Shown in pieces: positions 6,956 through 15,193 of a stretch of 28,462 bases of DNA. The position numbers were made by a program, and so were the translations under genes. Location: positions 1 through 28,462 of the forward strand of contig JABXJU010000029.1 of the NCBI GenBank assembly GCA_013375405.1, written 5' to 3'. This DNA comes from Candidatus Helarchaeota archaeon (lineage in GTDB: Archaea; Asgardarchaeota; Lokiarchaeia; Helarchaeales; HEL-GB-A). How positions within the stretch are numbered: the first letter of the stretch is position 1; every line of letters begins with the position of its first letter. The notes below the pieces were generated by a model. It was not told the origin of the DNA and made no database searches. It saw only the letters and a list, made by a program, of their open reading frames with translations.

Positions 6956-6975
6956 CTATAGCCTATTTAAAGATT

Positions 6976-7059
6976 GAGCCTGATGATTGCACTCGGATAC
7001 GGACCTCTCAGTAAAAGAGGGGCATGACGATCCCTCGCAGGAAAGAGGGCTCTTTTTTT
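6976..7059 (+). ncRNA. Structured small RNA with terminator hairpin and T-run
   Basis: The element starts with GAGCC (6976-6980), complementary to GGCTC at 7048-7052. It contains hairpin CCTCT/AGAGG (loop CAGTAAA, 7004-7020) and hairpin CCCTC/GAGGG (loop GCAGGAAA, 7032-7049), ending in CTCTTTTTTTT. The outer pairing and the second hairpin are mutually exclusive. TGATGA (6981-6986), CGGA (7000-7003) and ATGACGA (7024-7030) resemble C, D' and C' boxes, using the same CGGA variant as the sRNA at 1720. A proper D box before the outer stem is missing, so a C/D class is not secure. A TATA-like box lies 27 bases upstream, and the only gene downstream on this strand is 1.5 kb away, so it is probably a stand-alone RNA of about 75-80 bases. 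Confidence 0.55.
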
Positions 7060-7427
7060 TACCATTTATTTCCTTTAAGTTTTTTACGATATTTATCCTT
7101 CAACAGGGTTTGATAACGGGAATTTTGTTTTTCTTTATTTAATAACTCTCTTTCATATTTTTGTTCTATTTTATCATCGTCTTCTTTTACAGTTGGGCGT
7201 TCACGAAGTCCACATTTTCCATCCGGAAGCATTTTATGTTTTGTGCAAAAGGAATATGTGCATCTTGATCCTGTACATAAATCCCCCGCGACAAATTTAC
7301 ATGAAATGCGGAGGCGTCCTCGAACTCTTTGTTTGGGTCCTAAAGCTCGTTTACTACACCTAAAAAACTGACAATTCGGTGAGCAATAGCGAATAGAGCG
7401 GTTATGGCGTTTAGTATTGGTTGTCAA
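7059..7427 (-). CDS. Cys-rich putative zinc-binding protein (122 aa)
   Basis: I do not recognise the family. Eight cysteines are packed between residues 15 and 72 (C15, C19, C24, C43, C51, C56, C61, C72) with a nearby His at 64, consistent with two metal sites. The tail from about residue 80 is highly charged and helical (KEDDDKIEQKYERELLNKEK), ending in a basic Lys/Arg patch, as in proteins that contact RNA or ribosomes. The TTG at 7425-7427 is the start. Its stop lies at the end of the T-run of the convergent small RNA. The 150 bases upstream are AT-rich and carry its promoter region. Zinc and RNA binding are inferences from composition only. Confidence 0.7.
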   Translation of the reverse strand: MTTNTKRHNRSIRYCSPNCQFFRCSKRALGPKQRVRGRLRISCKFVAGDLCTGSRCTYSFCTKHKMLPDGKCGLRERPTVKEDDDKIEQKYERELLNKEKQNSRYQTLLKDKYRKKLKGNKW

Positions 7428-7580
7428 AATTAGAAACCTTCTTTATTATTAGATCTTAAGGACATCCAATCAGTTATCATAGATATTTCTAGGTTTTTTA
7501 ATGATATTTATTCTTAAAAAAATTTATGCTTTATTGTAAATATCATTTTGATATTTAAAATTTGCAAGTCGTTATTCTTC

Positions 7581-8435
7581 TCATAATTTTCCGGTAAGAA
7601 ATTTTAGAACGTTATTATAGCGTTTGACTTTTTCTTTATAATCTGTTTTTTCTTCTTCATATTTATGTTGTCCCATTTCTCCTGCAGCAAACCGGGCTTC
7701 TAACAGTTCAAGTTGTTCTTGAGTTTTGTTTCTATCGCTTTTAAGTTTCTTAATCCATGTATTTATTTTAGCTTTGAATGATCGGGACTTGTCGTCTATC
7801 TCTTGAAGGCTTTGTTCGTATTCACCCCTCAATTTTTTGAAAGCTGCTTCAGTAACTTTTTTAGAGCGGTATGCCTCATTCAATTTTTTTAGGCGGTCTT
7901 GGATTTCTTTCTTCTTGGTTAAATCCGCATCGAATGGAAGATCTCGTTTTTCAGCGTTTAAATTCTCACGTTTGGCCTTAATTTCTTTAATTTGTCCTTT
8001 GAAATTTTTGATTTTCTGCTCAATTTCAGGTGTAACGTCCATCTTAGATATCATTTCACCCAATTCTTCTAATTTACTCCGAATTTCGTTCATTGACTGA
8101 TCAAGTTGCTCTAATTCTACACGTAATGCAATCTGATCGATAACTTCTTCTGATAATGGCTCAGGTTCTTGAGGAGCTGGGGTTGATTGTGGGATAGATG
8201 ACGCCGGTTGTGCGCCGGGAGGCCCTCCGGGGGGTGGTTGAGTTACTGGAGGAGCTCTATAGGGTGGATGAGTTGCTGGGGGAGCTCTTGTGGCGGGATG
8301 GGGACGTTGAACGCCTCTTTGATAAACATTCTGAGGTCGAACATTCTCTATAACATATCGTCCACAAAATGGGCAAAATTTGTCACGCATCCGGATAAGC
8401 CGGCGGCAAAATGGACATTCCTTCTGTTGGCTCAT
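7581..8435 (-). CDS. Zinc-ribbon coiled-coil protein with Pro-rich linker (284 aa)
   Basis: The N terminus has a zinc ribbon, CPFC (C7, C10) and CPFCG (C21, C24). Residues about 30-95 form a low-complexity Pro/Gln/Ala linker with several PPATxPPYR-like units. From about residue 98 to the end the protein is predicted coiled coil, with heptad-rich Leu/Glu/Lys segments (IDQIALRVELEQLDQSMNEI and onward). The final 40 residues contain LEARFAAGEMGQHKYEEEK, similar to short C-terminal SHOCT-like helices. There is no catalytic signature. The gene is divergent from nfeD across 156 bases, with TATA-like boxes for both directions (TTTTATAATAAAT near 8485 for this gene). The layout suggests a scaffold or adaptor linked to the neighbouring membrane/coiled-coil system. 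Confidence 0.8.
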   Translation of the reverse strand: MSQQKECPFCRRLIRMRDKFCPFCGRYVIENVRPQNVYQRGVQRPHPATRAPPATHPPYRAPPVTQPPPGGPPGAQPASSIPQSTPAPQEPEPLSEEVIDQIALRVELEQLDQSMNEIRSKLEELGEMISKMDVTPEIEQKIKNFKGQIKEIKAKRENLNAEKRDLPFDADLTKKKEIQDRLKKLNEAYRSKKVTEAAFKKLRGEYEQSLQEIDDKSRSFKAKINTWIKKLKSDRNKTQEQLELLEARFAAGEMGQHKYEEEKTDYKEKVKRYNNVLKFLTGKL

Positions 8436-8591
8436 ATTCTATCAACCTTGCTTTGAGTGATAATAATTATTAATTAATCATTTATTATAAAATTATTCTC
8501 ATTTTTCTAAAACTATAAATAAGATTATTAATTCAGTACTATTGTTAATTAAAAAAGAGACTCTCAAACCTATTATAAATTAAGGAGAGAT

Positions 8592-9254
8592 GTGGTTTTT
8601 TTGATTCAAGGTATCTTTGAAATGATTTTTGGTAATCCTTGGGTAATTTATATCTTATTAATGCTTGGACTGTATTTTTTGTTATTTGGAATAGCTTCTG
8701 ATGAGATGGAGATGACAGTTGTTGCAGTCGTATGTCTTGGACTGTCGATTATTGGTATAATTACAATTGGGATCGACCTCGCATCGGTGATCTTATTCAT
8801 CATTGGCGTGGTATTATTTATTGCAGAGGCCCAAACCGAAGGAAGTTTAGATGGGCTTCTTGCGATCGGAGGTATTATATGCGTTATCAGTGGGGGTGTT
8901 ACATTTTTACAATCACTAAGTGCAAAGATACCGTCGGATCAGATCATAATAATGTGGGCAACCCTATTAACCTTCACTATTACGCTCTCAATCATTTTTG
9001 GTGGAATAACTTTAAAGGTTGTTGAAATTAAGAAAAAAGGTGCAACTGATAAATTTGTTCCGGAATCAGATGATATTGGGATAGTTAAATCGGATGAATT
9101 AAATCCAGAGGGGCAAGTTTCCATCAAGGGCGAGGTCTGGTCGGCTGAATGTATTGAAGGGTTTTGGCCTGTTTTAAAAGGGGAGCGAGTAAAAGTTATT
9201 AAAGTTGAGGGGGTTCATTTGATTGTGCGCCCTCTAGAGTCGGAAGATAGTTAA
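8592..9254 (+). CDS. nfeD: Short NfeD-like membrane protein (220 aa)
   Basis: About five hydrophobic segments fill residues 12-150 (one begins WVIYILLMLGLYFLLFGIA). A soluble C-terminal domain follows (about 165-217), with a small beta-barrel-like pattern GQVSIKGEVWSAE...GERVKVIKVEGVHLIVRPL. This is the hallmark of the NfeD family: membrane spans plus an OB-fold. It lacks the N-terminal ClpP-like serine protease of long NfeD, so it is the short form. NfeD proteins typically pair with a slipin; the only slipin here is on the opposite strand at 10857-11786. The GTG start has GGAG (8584-8587) just upstream; the TTG at 8601 is the alternative. It is first in a plus-strand set with the two coiled-coil genes that follow, with a 39-base gap. 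Confidence 0.85.
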   Translation: MVFLIQGIFEMIFGNPWVIYILLMLGLYFLLFGIASDEMEMTVVAVVCLGLSIIGIITIGIDLASVILFIIGVVLFIAEAQTEGSLDGLLAIGGIICVISGGVTFLQSLSAKIPSDQIIIMWATLLTFTITLSIIFGGITLKVVEIKKKGATDKFVPESDDIGIVKSDELNPEGQVSIKGEVWSAECIEGFWPVLKGERVKVIKVEGVHLIVRPLESEDS

Positions 9255-9293
9255 GAGACCTATGAGAAATTATTTATAGAAAAGGTGAAAAAC

Positions 9294-9695
9294 TTGAGTG
9301 ACCCAGTACAGATACTTGGAAAGAAGTTAGATGAAATCACTGAAAAACTTGAGACTATGACGGAAGGAGTGAGCGCATTAATTAATGCAATCGAGAAAAC
9401 AAACGAAGGACTCGGTCAAAATGTGAAGAAACTTACAGAGACTATAGGAAAATACACTGATACGATGACTGAGCATTTAAAACAAGATTTTGAATATTCT
9501 CGAGAGCATATTTTAGATGTAACTAGAGAAATTAGTGCATTAACACGCCAGACAGGGACGGATCAGATGATTCGTATTAGTCAGGCACTTAATGGAATAT
9601 TAACACTCTTACAAAAGTCAGTTGATCCGAATTTAATTCAAACACAACTCAGCGAGATAGCTCAATTCATTAAAATCTATGGAGGACAAAAATAA
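9294..9695 (+). CDS. Small coiled-coil protein A (133 aa)
   Basis: The protein is almost entirely helical. Heptad-rich residues 1-75 (LDEITEKLETMTEGVSALIN onward) are followed by a short break and a second amphipathic region with NGILTLLQKSVDPNLIQTQL. The tail shares the pattern IR.S..L..I...L....DP...Q....IAQ with protein E at 15194-15502. It has no enzymatic motif or membrane segment. I chose TTG at 9294 because AGGTGA (9283-9288) lies 5 bases upstream; a GTG at 9285 would add three residues but would sit inside that ribosome-binding site. It ends one base before the preferred start of protein B, so the two are probably translationally coupled. Scaffold or polymer-forming behaviour is inferred from coiled-coil content. 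Confidence 0.75.
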   Translation: MSDPVQILGKKLDEITEKLETMTEGVSALINAIEKTNEGLGQNVKKLTETIGKYTDTMTEHLKQDFEYSREHILDVTREISALTRQTGTDQMIRISQALNGILTLLQKSVDPNLIQTQLSEIAQFIKIYGGQK

Positions 9696-9696
9696 A

Positions 9697-10353
9697 ATGA
9701 GTTCGCCACCACCCGATTCATCTGGAGGAAGCTTTCTCCCATTTGTGACAAGTGTAACGACAGATATATATGAACGCATTGAAAAACTTTCTCTTTCTTT
9801 AAATTCAATAAAGGATTCATTAAAAGAATTGATAACTGATATTCAGGAAAATTTGAAAAAAGTCTCAGAAAATATCGAAGACATGATTCAACAGGGGGAA
9901 ATGAACAAACAAATGACACTTGAAGCATTTGCTGATTCTATGAATACCCTTGTCCAACAGATTAGATCGATCGGTAACGAAAATATTCAAGCATTTCAGA
10001 GTACAGAAACTCAACAAATGATTGCTAATGCAAATAATACTGCACTTATGTTAGAAACGCGTATGTATGACATTCAGATTTCCTTTTTAATAAACGGTAT
10101 TCACGCACTAATGAACGCCATCAAGACTGGAAAGGTAGTTGGAGTACCAGTACCTTCAGCAGGTGCTGCATCCACTAGGTCACCGTCACAGGAAGGGCTT
10201 GCTGCTCCAATTCCAGCTCTCGAATCCACTACAACTGCGAAGGGACAGAAAAAAAAGCATTTCTTTGGAAAAGGTGCTCGAAAAAAGACTCATGATGAGA
10301 TTATGGAAGAAAAAAAGAAAAAGGAAGCAATTTTTAGGAAATACTTGAAATAA
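9697..10353 (+). CDS. Coiled-coil protein B with basic tail (218 aa)
   Basis: A Pro/Ser-rich start (SSPPPDSSGG) leads into coiled coil over about residues 15-90 (YERIEKLSLSLNSIKDSLKE), a second helical segment, and the hydrophobic helix MYDIQISFLINGIHALMNAI (about 120-140). That helix resembles the LQ..(I/V)...(F/E)(I/F)Q..L element of proteins C, D and F. A disordered Pro/Ala/Ser linker ends in a strongly basic tail, FFGKGARKKTHDEIMEEKKKK. An ATG at 9679 overlaps the previous gene by 17 bases and would give 224 aa. I prefer the ATG at 9697 because GGAGG (9681-9685) precedes it, though the 11-base spacing is slightly long. Basic tail plus coiled coil suggests contact with acidic lipid or nucleic acid, which is speculation. 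Confidence 0.72.
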   Translation: MSSPPPDSSGGSFLPFVTSVTTDIYERIEKLSLSLNSIKDSLKELITDIQENLKKVSENIEDMIQQGEMNKQMTLEAFADSMNTLVQQIRSIGNENIQAFQSTETQQMIANANNTALMLETRMYDIQISFLINGIHALMNAIKTGKVVGVPVPSAGAASTRSPSQEGLAAPIPALESTTTAKGQKKKHFFGKGARKKTHDEIMEEKKKKEAIFRKYLK

Positions 10354-10365
10354 CTATTCTTTCTG

Positions 10366-10776
10366 TTACTTAAAAAGATCCGAAGGTTTGATTAAACTAT
10401 CTTTGCCACTTGCCTGCTTTTGGGGAGCTACCCCCTGAGGCTGACCTGACGGGGAAGTACTTTGCCTTGTACTAGAAATACTACCCCCCATAGCGCCCAA
10501 AAATTCTTGAACTTGGCGTAAAGCATTTTGGATTTCGAATGCCTGAACGCCTTTTTGCAACATTGCAATCGCATTTTCAAGTGATTGGCCCGCAGCCATT
10601 ATATTTTGCATTCCTGCACTTTGAGAAATATTTTCTATCATATTTTGAGAATTTTTTATTATACTTTGAGTTTCTCTAAGTAAATCCTCATTTTGTTGCA
10701 CGGCTTGCACTAAATCAGTTAAAAGTCGAATAATTTCAGCCATAAACTTATTAATTTCGCCCATCTGTTCGGCCAT
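10366..10776 (-). CDS. Coiled-coil protein C with LIKPSDLF tail (136 aa)
   Basis: Helical coiled coil covers about residues 1-60 (MAEQMGEINKFMAEIIRLLT and on). Next comes the conserved-looking block LQKGVQAFEIQNALRQVQEF (about 75-94), matching protein D's IQDGIWFLEFQNALSRFKEK nearly position by position. A disordered Ser/Gln/Pro linker then leads to the C-terminal motif DSLIKPSDLFK. Protein F ends with HLLKPSSFFGS, the same tail after a different linker. The gene is 80 bases downstream of the slipin on the same strand and likely cotranscribed. It is convergent with protein B (12-base gap). A peptide tail after a flexible linker is the usual form of a docking motif. The partner is unknown; the slipin, GTPase or 278-aa protein are candidates. 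Confidence 0.75.
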   Translation of the reverse strand: MAEQMGEINKFMAEIIRLLTDLVQAVQQNEDLLRETQSIIKNSQNMIENISQSAGMQNIMAAGQSLENAIAMLQKGVQAFEIQNALRQVQEFLGAMGGSISSTRQSTSPSGQPQGVAPQKQASGKDSLIKPSDLFK

Positions 10777-10856
10777 TTTCTCACCAAAGTGTAGATTATA
10801 ATTAATTATTATTACAATTATAGATTATAATGTTTATTAAATAAAAAAAATAGAGG

Positions 10857-11786
10857 TTAAGTTTTTTTGGATTTCAGTCCGCCTTTCAAGTAGGTGTCGA
10901 TGGGCTTAATGAGTTCCATGAAAGACATTGGGAAAATGTATTTTGTGGATGGCGATGCGCCAATTGCTTTTAATGTATCGAGAATTTGGAGGGTTAAAGT
11001 TTTTTCGTCGATATTTTTCGCTACTGCGAAAATCTTTTCAAGCGCGTTTGCATAGCCTTCCGCTCGTAAAAGTGCAGCCTCTCGCTCACCTTCTGCTTCT
11101 AAAACATTAGAACGCTTGGCTCCTTCTGCTTTAAGAATCTGTGCTTGTTTGTCTCCCGTAGCAACCGCAATATGAGATTCCCTCTTACCGCTTGCCTCCG
11201 TCACCATTGCCCGCCTATTTCGCTCTGCTTTCATTTGCTCGACCATCGCTTTCTGTACATCTCCCGGGGGTAATATCTCGCGGATCTCGACCGTCGTAAC
11301 TTTCACGCCCCACCTATCGGTGATTTCATCTAATTTTTCTCTGAGAATACTATTGATGTATTCTCTTCTAGCGAGAACTGAATCTAGATCGATGTCACCA
11401 ATGACGCTTCGTAAGGTGGTTTGCGTAACTCCGATGGCTGAGGCTCGAAAGTCACGAACCTTAATAATAGTATCACGCGCATTTATCACACGATAATATA
11501 TCAGCACATCAACATCGACAGGCGCGTTATCGACGGTAATACATCGCTGATGGGGTAGGTCAAAGAACATTTCTCGTAAATCAATCTTGTTCATCTTATC
11601 TATGAATGGCCAGAGCCAAATCAGCCCAGGTCCTTTAGTGCCCTCCAGAGCTTTACCCAATCGGAATATTACTGCACGATCGTACTCTTTCAGAATCTTT
11701 ACGTTCGGGATAATTATTGCCAGAATAAGAAGGATAACGACCAGAACGATGATAATCATGGTCCATGTAGGATCCCATTGCATCAT
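10857..11786 (-). CDS. Slipin / stomatin-like SPFH protein (309 aa)
   Basis: An N-terminal membrane helix (about residues 9-29, IIIVLVVILLILAIIIPN) is followed by the SPFH domain with slipin hallmarks: YDRAVIFRLGKALEGTKGPG, IDLREMFFDLPHQRCITVDN and VDVDVLIYYRV. A long Ala/Glu/Arg-rich coiled coil (QMKAERNRRAMVTEASGKRE onward, about 185-250) comes next, then a C-terminal hydrophobic segment ending in a basic tail. SPFH proteins assemble into ring- or cage-like membrane scaffolds, and archaeal slipins pair with NfeD. Here the NfeD gene is 1.6 kb away on the other strand, and coiled-coil genes lie between the two partners. Length and motifs are complete. GC is higher than in surrounding genes, which may reflect strong sequence constraint. 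Confidence 0.92.
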   Translation of the reverse strand: MMQWDPTWTMIIIVLVVILLILAIIIPNVKILKEYDRAVIFRLGKALEGTKGPGLIWLWPFIDKMNKIDLREMFFDLPHQRCITVDNAPVDVDVLIYYRVINARDTIIKVRDFRASAIGVTQTTLRSVIGDIDLDSVLARREYINSILREKLDEITDRWGVKVTTVEIREILPPGDVQKAMVEQMKAERNRRAMVTEASGKRESHIAVATGDKQAQILKAEGAKRSNVLEAEGEREAALLRAEGYANALEKIFAVAKNIDEKTLTLQILDTLKAIGASPSTKYIFPMSFMELIKPIDTYLKGGLKSKKT

Positions 11787-11957
11787 AATTCCTCCTATGA
11801 AAATCGTAATACACGATTTATTGTTTTTAAATAATTAATTTTATATTTTAAAGTTATGTGTTTGTTTTTTTTATTATTGCATTTAGATTGCAGGAAATTT
11901 TGGATTACAGACGGTGTTTGAGAGGGAAAGGTAAAACAATTATTTAATATTGGTAGG

Positions 11958-13223
11958 CTACTGGGAAGTTTCTTGGTAAAACGTTTTTTGGACATCCTCC
12001 ATTCTGATTTTTAGGAGAGGAATTATCCGCATCGCGCTAAGGATGGCGACGATGATGTAAATGAGCCAGAACGGAATAAAGCCCCCAATTGCGATCCCAA
12101 TCGCGATGCCCAGATTATTAATGCTGAAGAAGGCGGCGATCATGGTTCCTGCCGCCTTGGGATCAGAGAGGTCAAGGAAGAGTCCGATGTAGGTGATATA
12201 AGATAACGTGGAGACGACTGCAAAAATGCTATAAAAAGCTAGAAAGCTATAATAAGTAATCATATCGTTAAAAATTAAAATTCCTAAGATTGGTGATGGA
12301 ATGGCATAGATAACGGCAATTACAATAAGAATGCGTGGTTTTTTGACACGATCGATTAGGGGCGTTTTTAAAAACTTTAATCTTTTAATAGAGAGGGCGA
12401 ATAGAAGCCCGAGGATGATACCGAGAAAGGTTAATCCAAAGAGCTGCCCAAGGAGGTCTTTCCTACCCGGGCTGCCAGGAAATCTATCGAGGAATGGCTC
12501 AAGGGTTAGCTCCAAGAGTCCTGTATCGATACTGAGTAAAAAGGCGAATACCAATCCCAACCGCACGAAAGGATGTTTAAGGTTACGGCGGAATACTTCC
12601 CGTACGTTCCGTTTTTCAGCAGGACCTGTTGACGGTTGCTCCTTAAGGAAAAAGATCACGAGTAGTGGGAGAAGTGAGATGATCGCGATGAGCAATACAC
12701 CGAGAAACAGGTCTGCATCCAAGAGGGGCACGAATGCGATAACGATACCGCCTCCGAGGAAGCTGCCAAGAAACATCCAGGCACTCGCCCCCGTGCGCCC
12801 TGGGATGTTCTGAATGGATTTCGCGCTAATGGCTAAGGCGTCGGTCAGGATGTCCATGATCGCCACCCCAAGCGTCTGCATGAACCAGACGATGAAGAAT
12901 AGCACGAAGAATACTCTCGGATCAAGTGATAGCAGGGGTAAGAAAACGACATTTAACACGGCACCGACGATGATGTACCCCCGATTCCGACCGCGCAGGA
13001 AGGGAATCGGAAACTTATCCGACAGGGGTCCAATGAAAAACTTGAACACCATCGGTAGGAGTGCGATGCTGCCTGCAATGCCATAGAGCCCTTTATCGAT
13101 TAAATAGACATTTTCAAACAGGATGGGGAAGTATGATAAGGTTAGCCATACAAGCATCCCTTGCACGAGATACACGGTAATGAAAACTAGCCGTCTAAAC
13201 CAGTTATTTTCCATGGTAGGCAT
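11958..13223 (-). CDS. Major facilitator superfamily transporter (about 421 aa)
   Basis: The protein has about 12 hydrophobic spans and an MFS layout. The loop after the second span reads GPLSDKFPIPFLRGRNRGY, a variant of the GxLxDRxGRR signature. A charged central loop (KEQPSTGPAEKRNVREVFRR) separates the two six-helix halves. The first half resembles the AmpG/PUCC/BT1-like branch, but the substrate cannot be told. I chose the ATG at 13221-13223 (MPTMENNW), which has GAGG 8 bases upstream; an ATG at 13268 would add 15 residues of poor membrane-protein start. The gene is visibly GC-richer (about 50%) than neighbours near 35%, with many CCG, GCG and CGA codons on the coding strand, suggesting recent transfer. 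It stands alone between the two coiled-coil clusters. Confidence 0.88.
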   Translation of the reverse strand: MPTMENNWFRRLVFITVYLVQGMLVWLTLSYFPILFENVYLIDKGLYGIAGSIALLPMVFKFFIGPLSDKFPIPFLRGRNRGYIIVGAVLNVVFLPLLSLDPRVFFVLFFIVWFMQTLGVAIMDILTDALAISAKSIQNIPGRTGASAWMFLGSFLGGGIVIAFVPLLDADLFLGVLLIAIISLLPLLVIFFLKEQPSTGPAEKRNVREVFRRNLKHPFVRLGLVFAFLLSIDTGLLELTLEPFLDRFPGSPGRKDLLGQLFGLTFLGIILGLLFALSIKRLKFLKTPLIDRVKKPRILIVIAVIYAIPSPILGILIFNDMITYYSFLAFYSIFAVVSTLSYITYIGLFLDLSDPKAAGTMIAAFFSINNLGIAIGIAIGGFIPFWLIYIIVAILSAMRIIPLLKIRMEDVQKTFYQETSQ

Positions 13224-13316
13224 TTTTTCATTCCTCATAAAAACGTAATACATTTGAATATTCATCATTTAGGAAAAATCATAATTATAAATTTTTGGAC
13301 CGATGGATAAGTGATT

Positions 13317-14828
13317 TTATGAATCTAGAGAATTTTTGATGTCATGCATTCTTAAGAAACGTTCTTCACGTTCTTTATGAGTAACACCATCCGTTGTTTT
13401 ATAAGTGAAAGCATTGATGCTGTTAGGTCCTAATTGGATGGGAATAAGAAGATTTGAATGAAATATAGGGGTTCCTGCACTTAAACTAAATACGCTGGTT
13501 AGAAAGGAATCTATGTGTGTAAGATTTTTTTCAACAAATTCGACAGTCTTTTGGAATTCTTGAAAAGTTTCCCCAGGAAATCCTACGATAAAGTATAAGT
13601 TGGTTTTAATTTGGTTTTGATGGCAAATTTTCAAAAGCTCGCCTGCACGTGAGGGATCGATAGTTTTTCCCATTAAGTGTAAAACTTCAGGACTAGCTGA
13701 TTCGATACCTATATCACAATGTGTTAGACCCTTTTGTTTTAATGTCGTGAGCTTCTTATTATTTAGTTCATTCAATCTACTATTTCCACCCCAACTGATT
13801 TGAATTCCTTCATTTGATATGCGTTCAAGCGCTTTTTGCAAAGAAGGAGATGAAGTGAATGAATTATCACCAAGTTCGAATTGTGAGATTCCGTGGTTTT
13901 CCACGTAGTACTTAAGTTCTTTAAAGATTCTTTTGGCACTTTTGGGTCGATAAGAGCCCCAAATGAGTGATTCATTGCAGAACGTACAGTTATACATACA
14001 ACCTTTTGAAATTATTACGTTTACTATCTTAAAAAAATCCATTTTATATCCAGTTTGAACCAATTCAAAGTTTGGAATTGAGGCTTGATTTAAATCTAAG
14101 AGTAAAGGGGGATCGGTTTTATAGATACTCTTTTGGGTTTTATGATAAATCCCGGGAATTGCTTCTTTTGGGAGAAGTCCTTTCAGATGAGATAAAATTC
14201 GCTCTAATGGAATTTCACCCTCTGTATGATACACAACAAAGTCAATATAATCTAATTGTGAATAAAACGAGGCGCGATAAAAGGGGGAAACTTCAGGGCC
14301 ACCTACAATTATGGTTGCTTCAGGCTTTATCTCCTTAATTTTCTTAATTATGTATAGGCTCGCCATTGCATTACCCAATAAAAGGGAAAATCCATAAACC
14401 GGTGTATCTAGATTAGCTAATTCTTTTACGCGGGCGTCCAGATATTTTTTAGTAGGAGAGAGTTGATCTTTAAATTCGTTGAAAATGGGCTGATAAAGTT
14501 CAGAACAAACAGGACAAAGAGATTTAATGATAAATTGCCCAATTTGGGGGTTAAGAATGTTATCAAAATTTAGCCAGTTGGAAGCACCCCAAAGCGGGTA
14601 TGGTGATAAATTCAATTGATCAATAAGAGGGTTTTTTATTTTAATTTTTTTTAATTCTTCTTGAAAAAATTGGATTCCAAAGTCATAACTAACAACTTGA
14701 TGCTGCCTTTCCTTTAAATAAGTTGCGAGAGAAGCCAGATATAAAGATGGCGTTTTTTGAGTGTATACAGGCATTGAAATTAGGGCTAAATCAAATTCCA
14801 TTTGAATGCAAATTCCAAATATAAGCAT
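13317..14828 (-). CDS. B12-binding-domain radical SAM enzyme (503 aa)
   Basis: The N-terminal region has the Rossmann-like cobalamin-binding fold (IIVGGPEVSPF, about residues 171-181, and a preceding FDLALISMPVYTQKTPSLYLASL block). The radical SAM core follows with the 4Fe-4S motif CMYNCTFC (C277, C281, C284) and the usual GGP and GIES segments (DIGIESASPEVL). The C-terminal part (FIVGFPGETFQEFQKTVEFV) fits the Elp3/MiaB/NifB-type barrel. Such enzymes do methylations or ring and carbon rearrangements; the substrate is unknown. It is the last gene of the minus-strand coiled-coil run, 18 bases after protein D. An internal ATG at 14801 (MEFDLALIS) would remove nine residues and fits the domain start equally well. 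A CPVC pair at about residue 105 could bind an extra metal. Confidence 0.9.
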   Translation of the reverse strand: MLIFGICIQMEFDLALISMPVYTQKTPSLYLASLATYLKERQHQVVSYDFGIQFFQEELKKIKIKNPLIDQLNLSPYPLWGASNWLNFDNILNPQIGQFIIKSLCPVCSELYQPIFNEFKDQLSPTKKYLDARVKELANLDTPVYGFSLLLGNAMASLYIIKKIKEIKPEATIIVGGPEVSPFYRASFYSQLDYIDFVVYHTEGEIPLERILSHLKGLLPKEAIPGIYHKTQKSIYKTDPPLLLDLNQASIPNFELVQTGYKMDFFKIVNVIISKGCMYNCTFCNESLIWGSYRPKSAKRIFKELKYYVENHGISQFELGDNSFTSSPSLQKALERISNEGIQISWGGNSRLNELNNKKLTTLKQKGLTHCDIGIESASPEVLHLMGKTIDPSRAGELLKICHQNQIKTNLYFIVGFPGETFQEFQKTVEFVEKNLTHIDSFLTSVFSLSAGTPIFHSNLLIPIQLGPNSINAFTYKTTDGVTHKEREERFLRMHDIKNSLDS

Positions 14829-14846
14829 TAATTCATTTTGAAACTG

Positions 14847-15173
14847 TTAAAATTCATCAAGTTTTTCTTTAAAACGTGATAATGCATTTTGAAATTCTAA
14901 AAACCAAATGCCATCCTGAATATCACTAATGCTCTCGACAACTAATAGAATAATATGTTTAAGTTTGTCTTCAGTGTTTAGTTCAGTAATTGCTCCTTGT
15001 AATTTTTTGAGATTCTGAATAATTATCATGTTTTTTTGCCCTATTGATGATATAACCTCCTGAAAATTCTTCTCTAAAAGCCCCAATTTCCTGTTAGTAT
15101 CTTCTATTTTAGAATAGATATCATTTAATGCTTCTGCCACTATGGGCAATAATCGAGCACTATCTGGTGACAT
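14847..15173 (-). CDS. Small coiled-coil protein D (108 aa)
   Basis: All-helical protein. A coiled coil spans about residues 10-65 (IVAEALNDIYSKIEDTNRKL), followed by an amphipathic helix and the block IQDGIWFLEFQNALSRFKEK at the C-terminal end, closely related to the equivalent block of protein C at 10366-10776. It has no linker and no KPS tail, unlike C and F. An AGGTAAG ribosome-binding-like stretch precedes the ATG. The gene is 20 bases downstream of protein E and 18 bases upstream of the radical SAM gene, so it belongs to one operon. It is probably a subunit of a coiled-coil assembly. Confidence 0.75.
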   Translation of the reverse strand: MSPDSARLLPIVAEALNDIYSKIEDTNRKLGLLEKNFQEVISSIGQKNMIIIQNLKKLQGAITELNTEDKLKHIILLVVESISDIQDGIWFLEFQNALSRFKEKLDEF

Positions 15174-15193
15174 CTTACCTAACCCTCTATTTT

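Noticed and set aside
6976..7059. SECIS element in the 3' UTR of the MMP2-like gene
   Set aside because: The MMP2-like frame has no in-frame TGA, and the fold is two separate hairpins instead of one long SECIS helix.
11795..11995. 66-codon minus-strand frame overlapping the end of the MFS gene
   Set aside because: It overlaps in another frame, has no ribosome-binding site and shows AT-rich random composition.
12331..13086. Plus-strand open frames opposite the MFS gene
   Set aside because: These are antisense shadows of a GC-richer gene, with low-complexity Arg/Ser composition and no family features.
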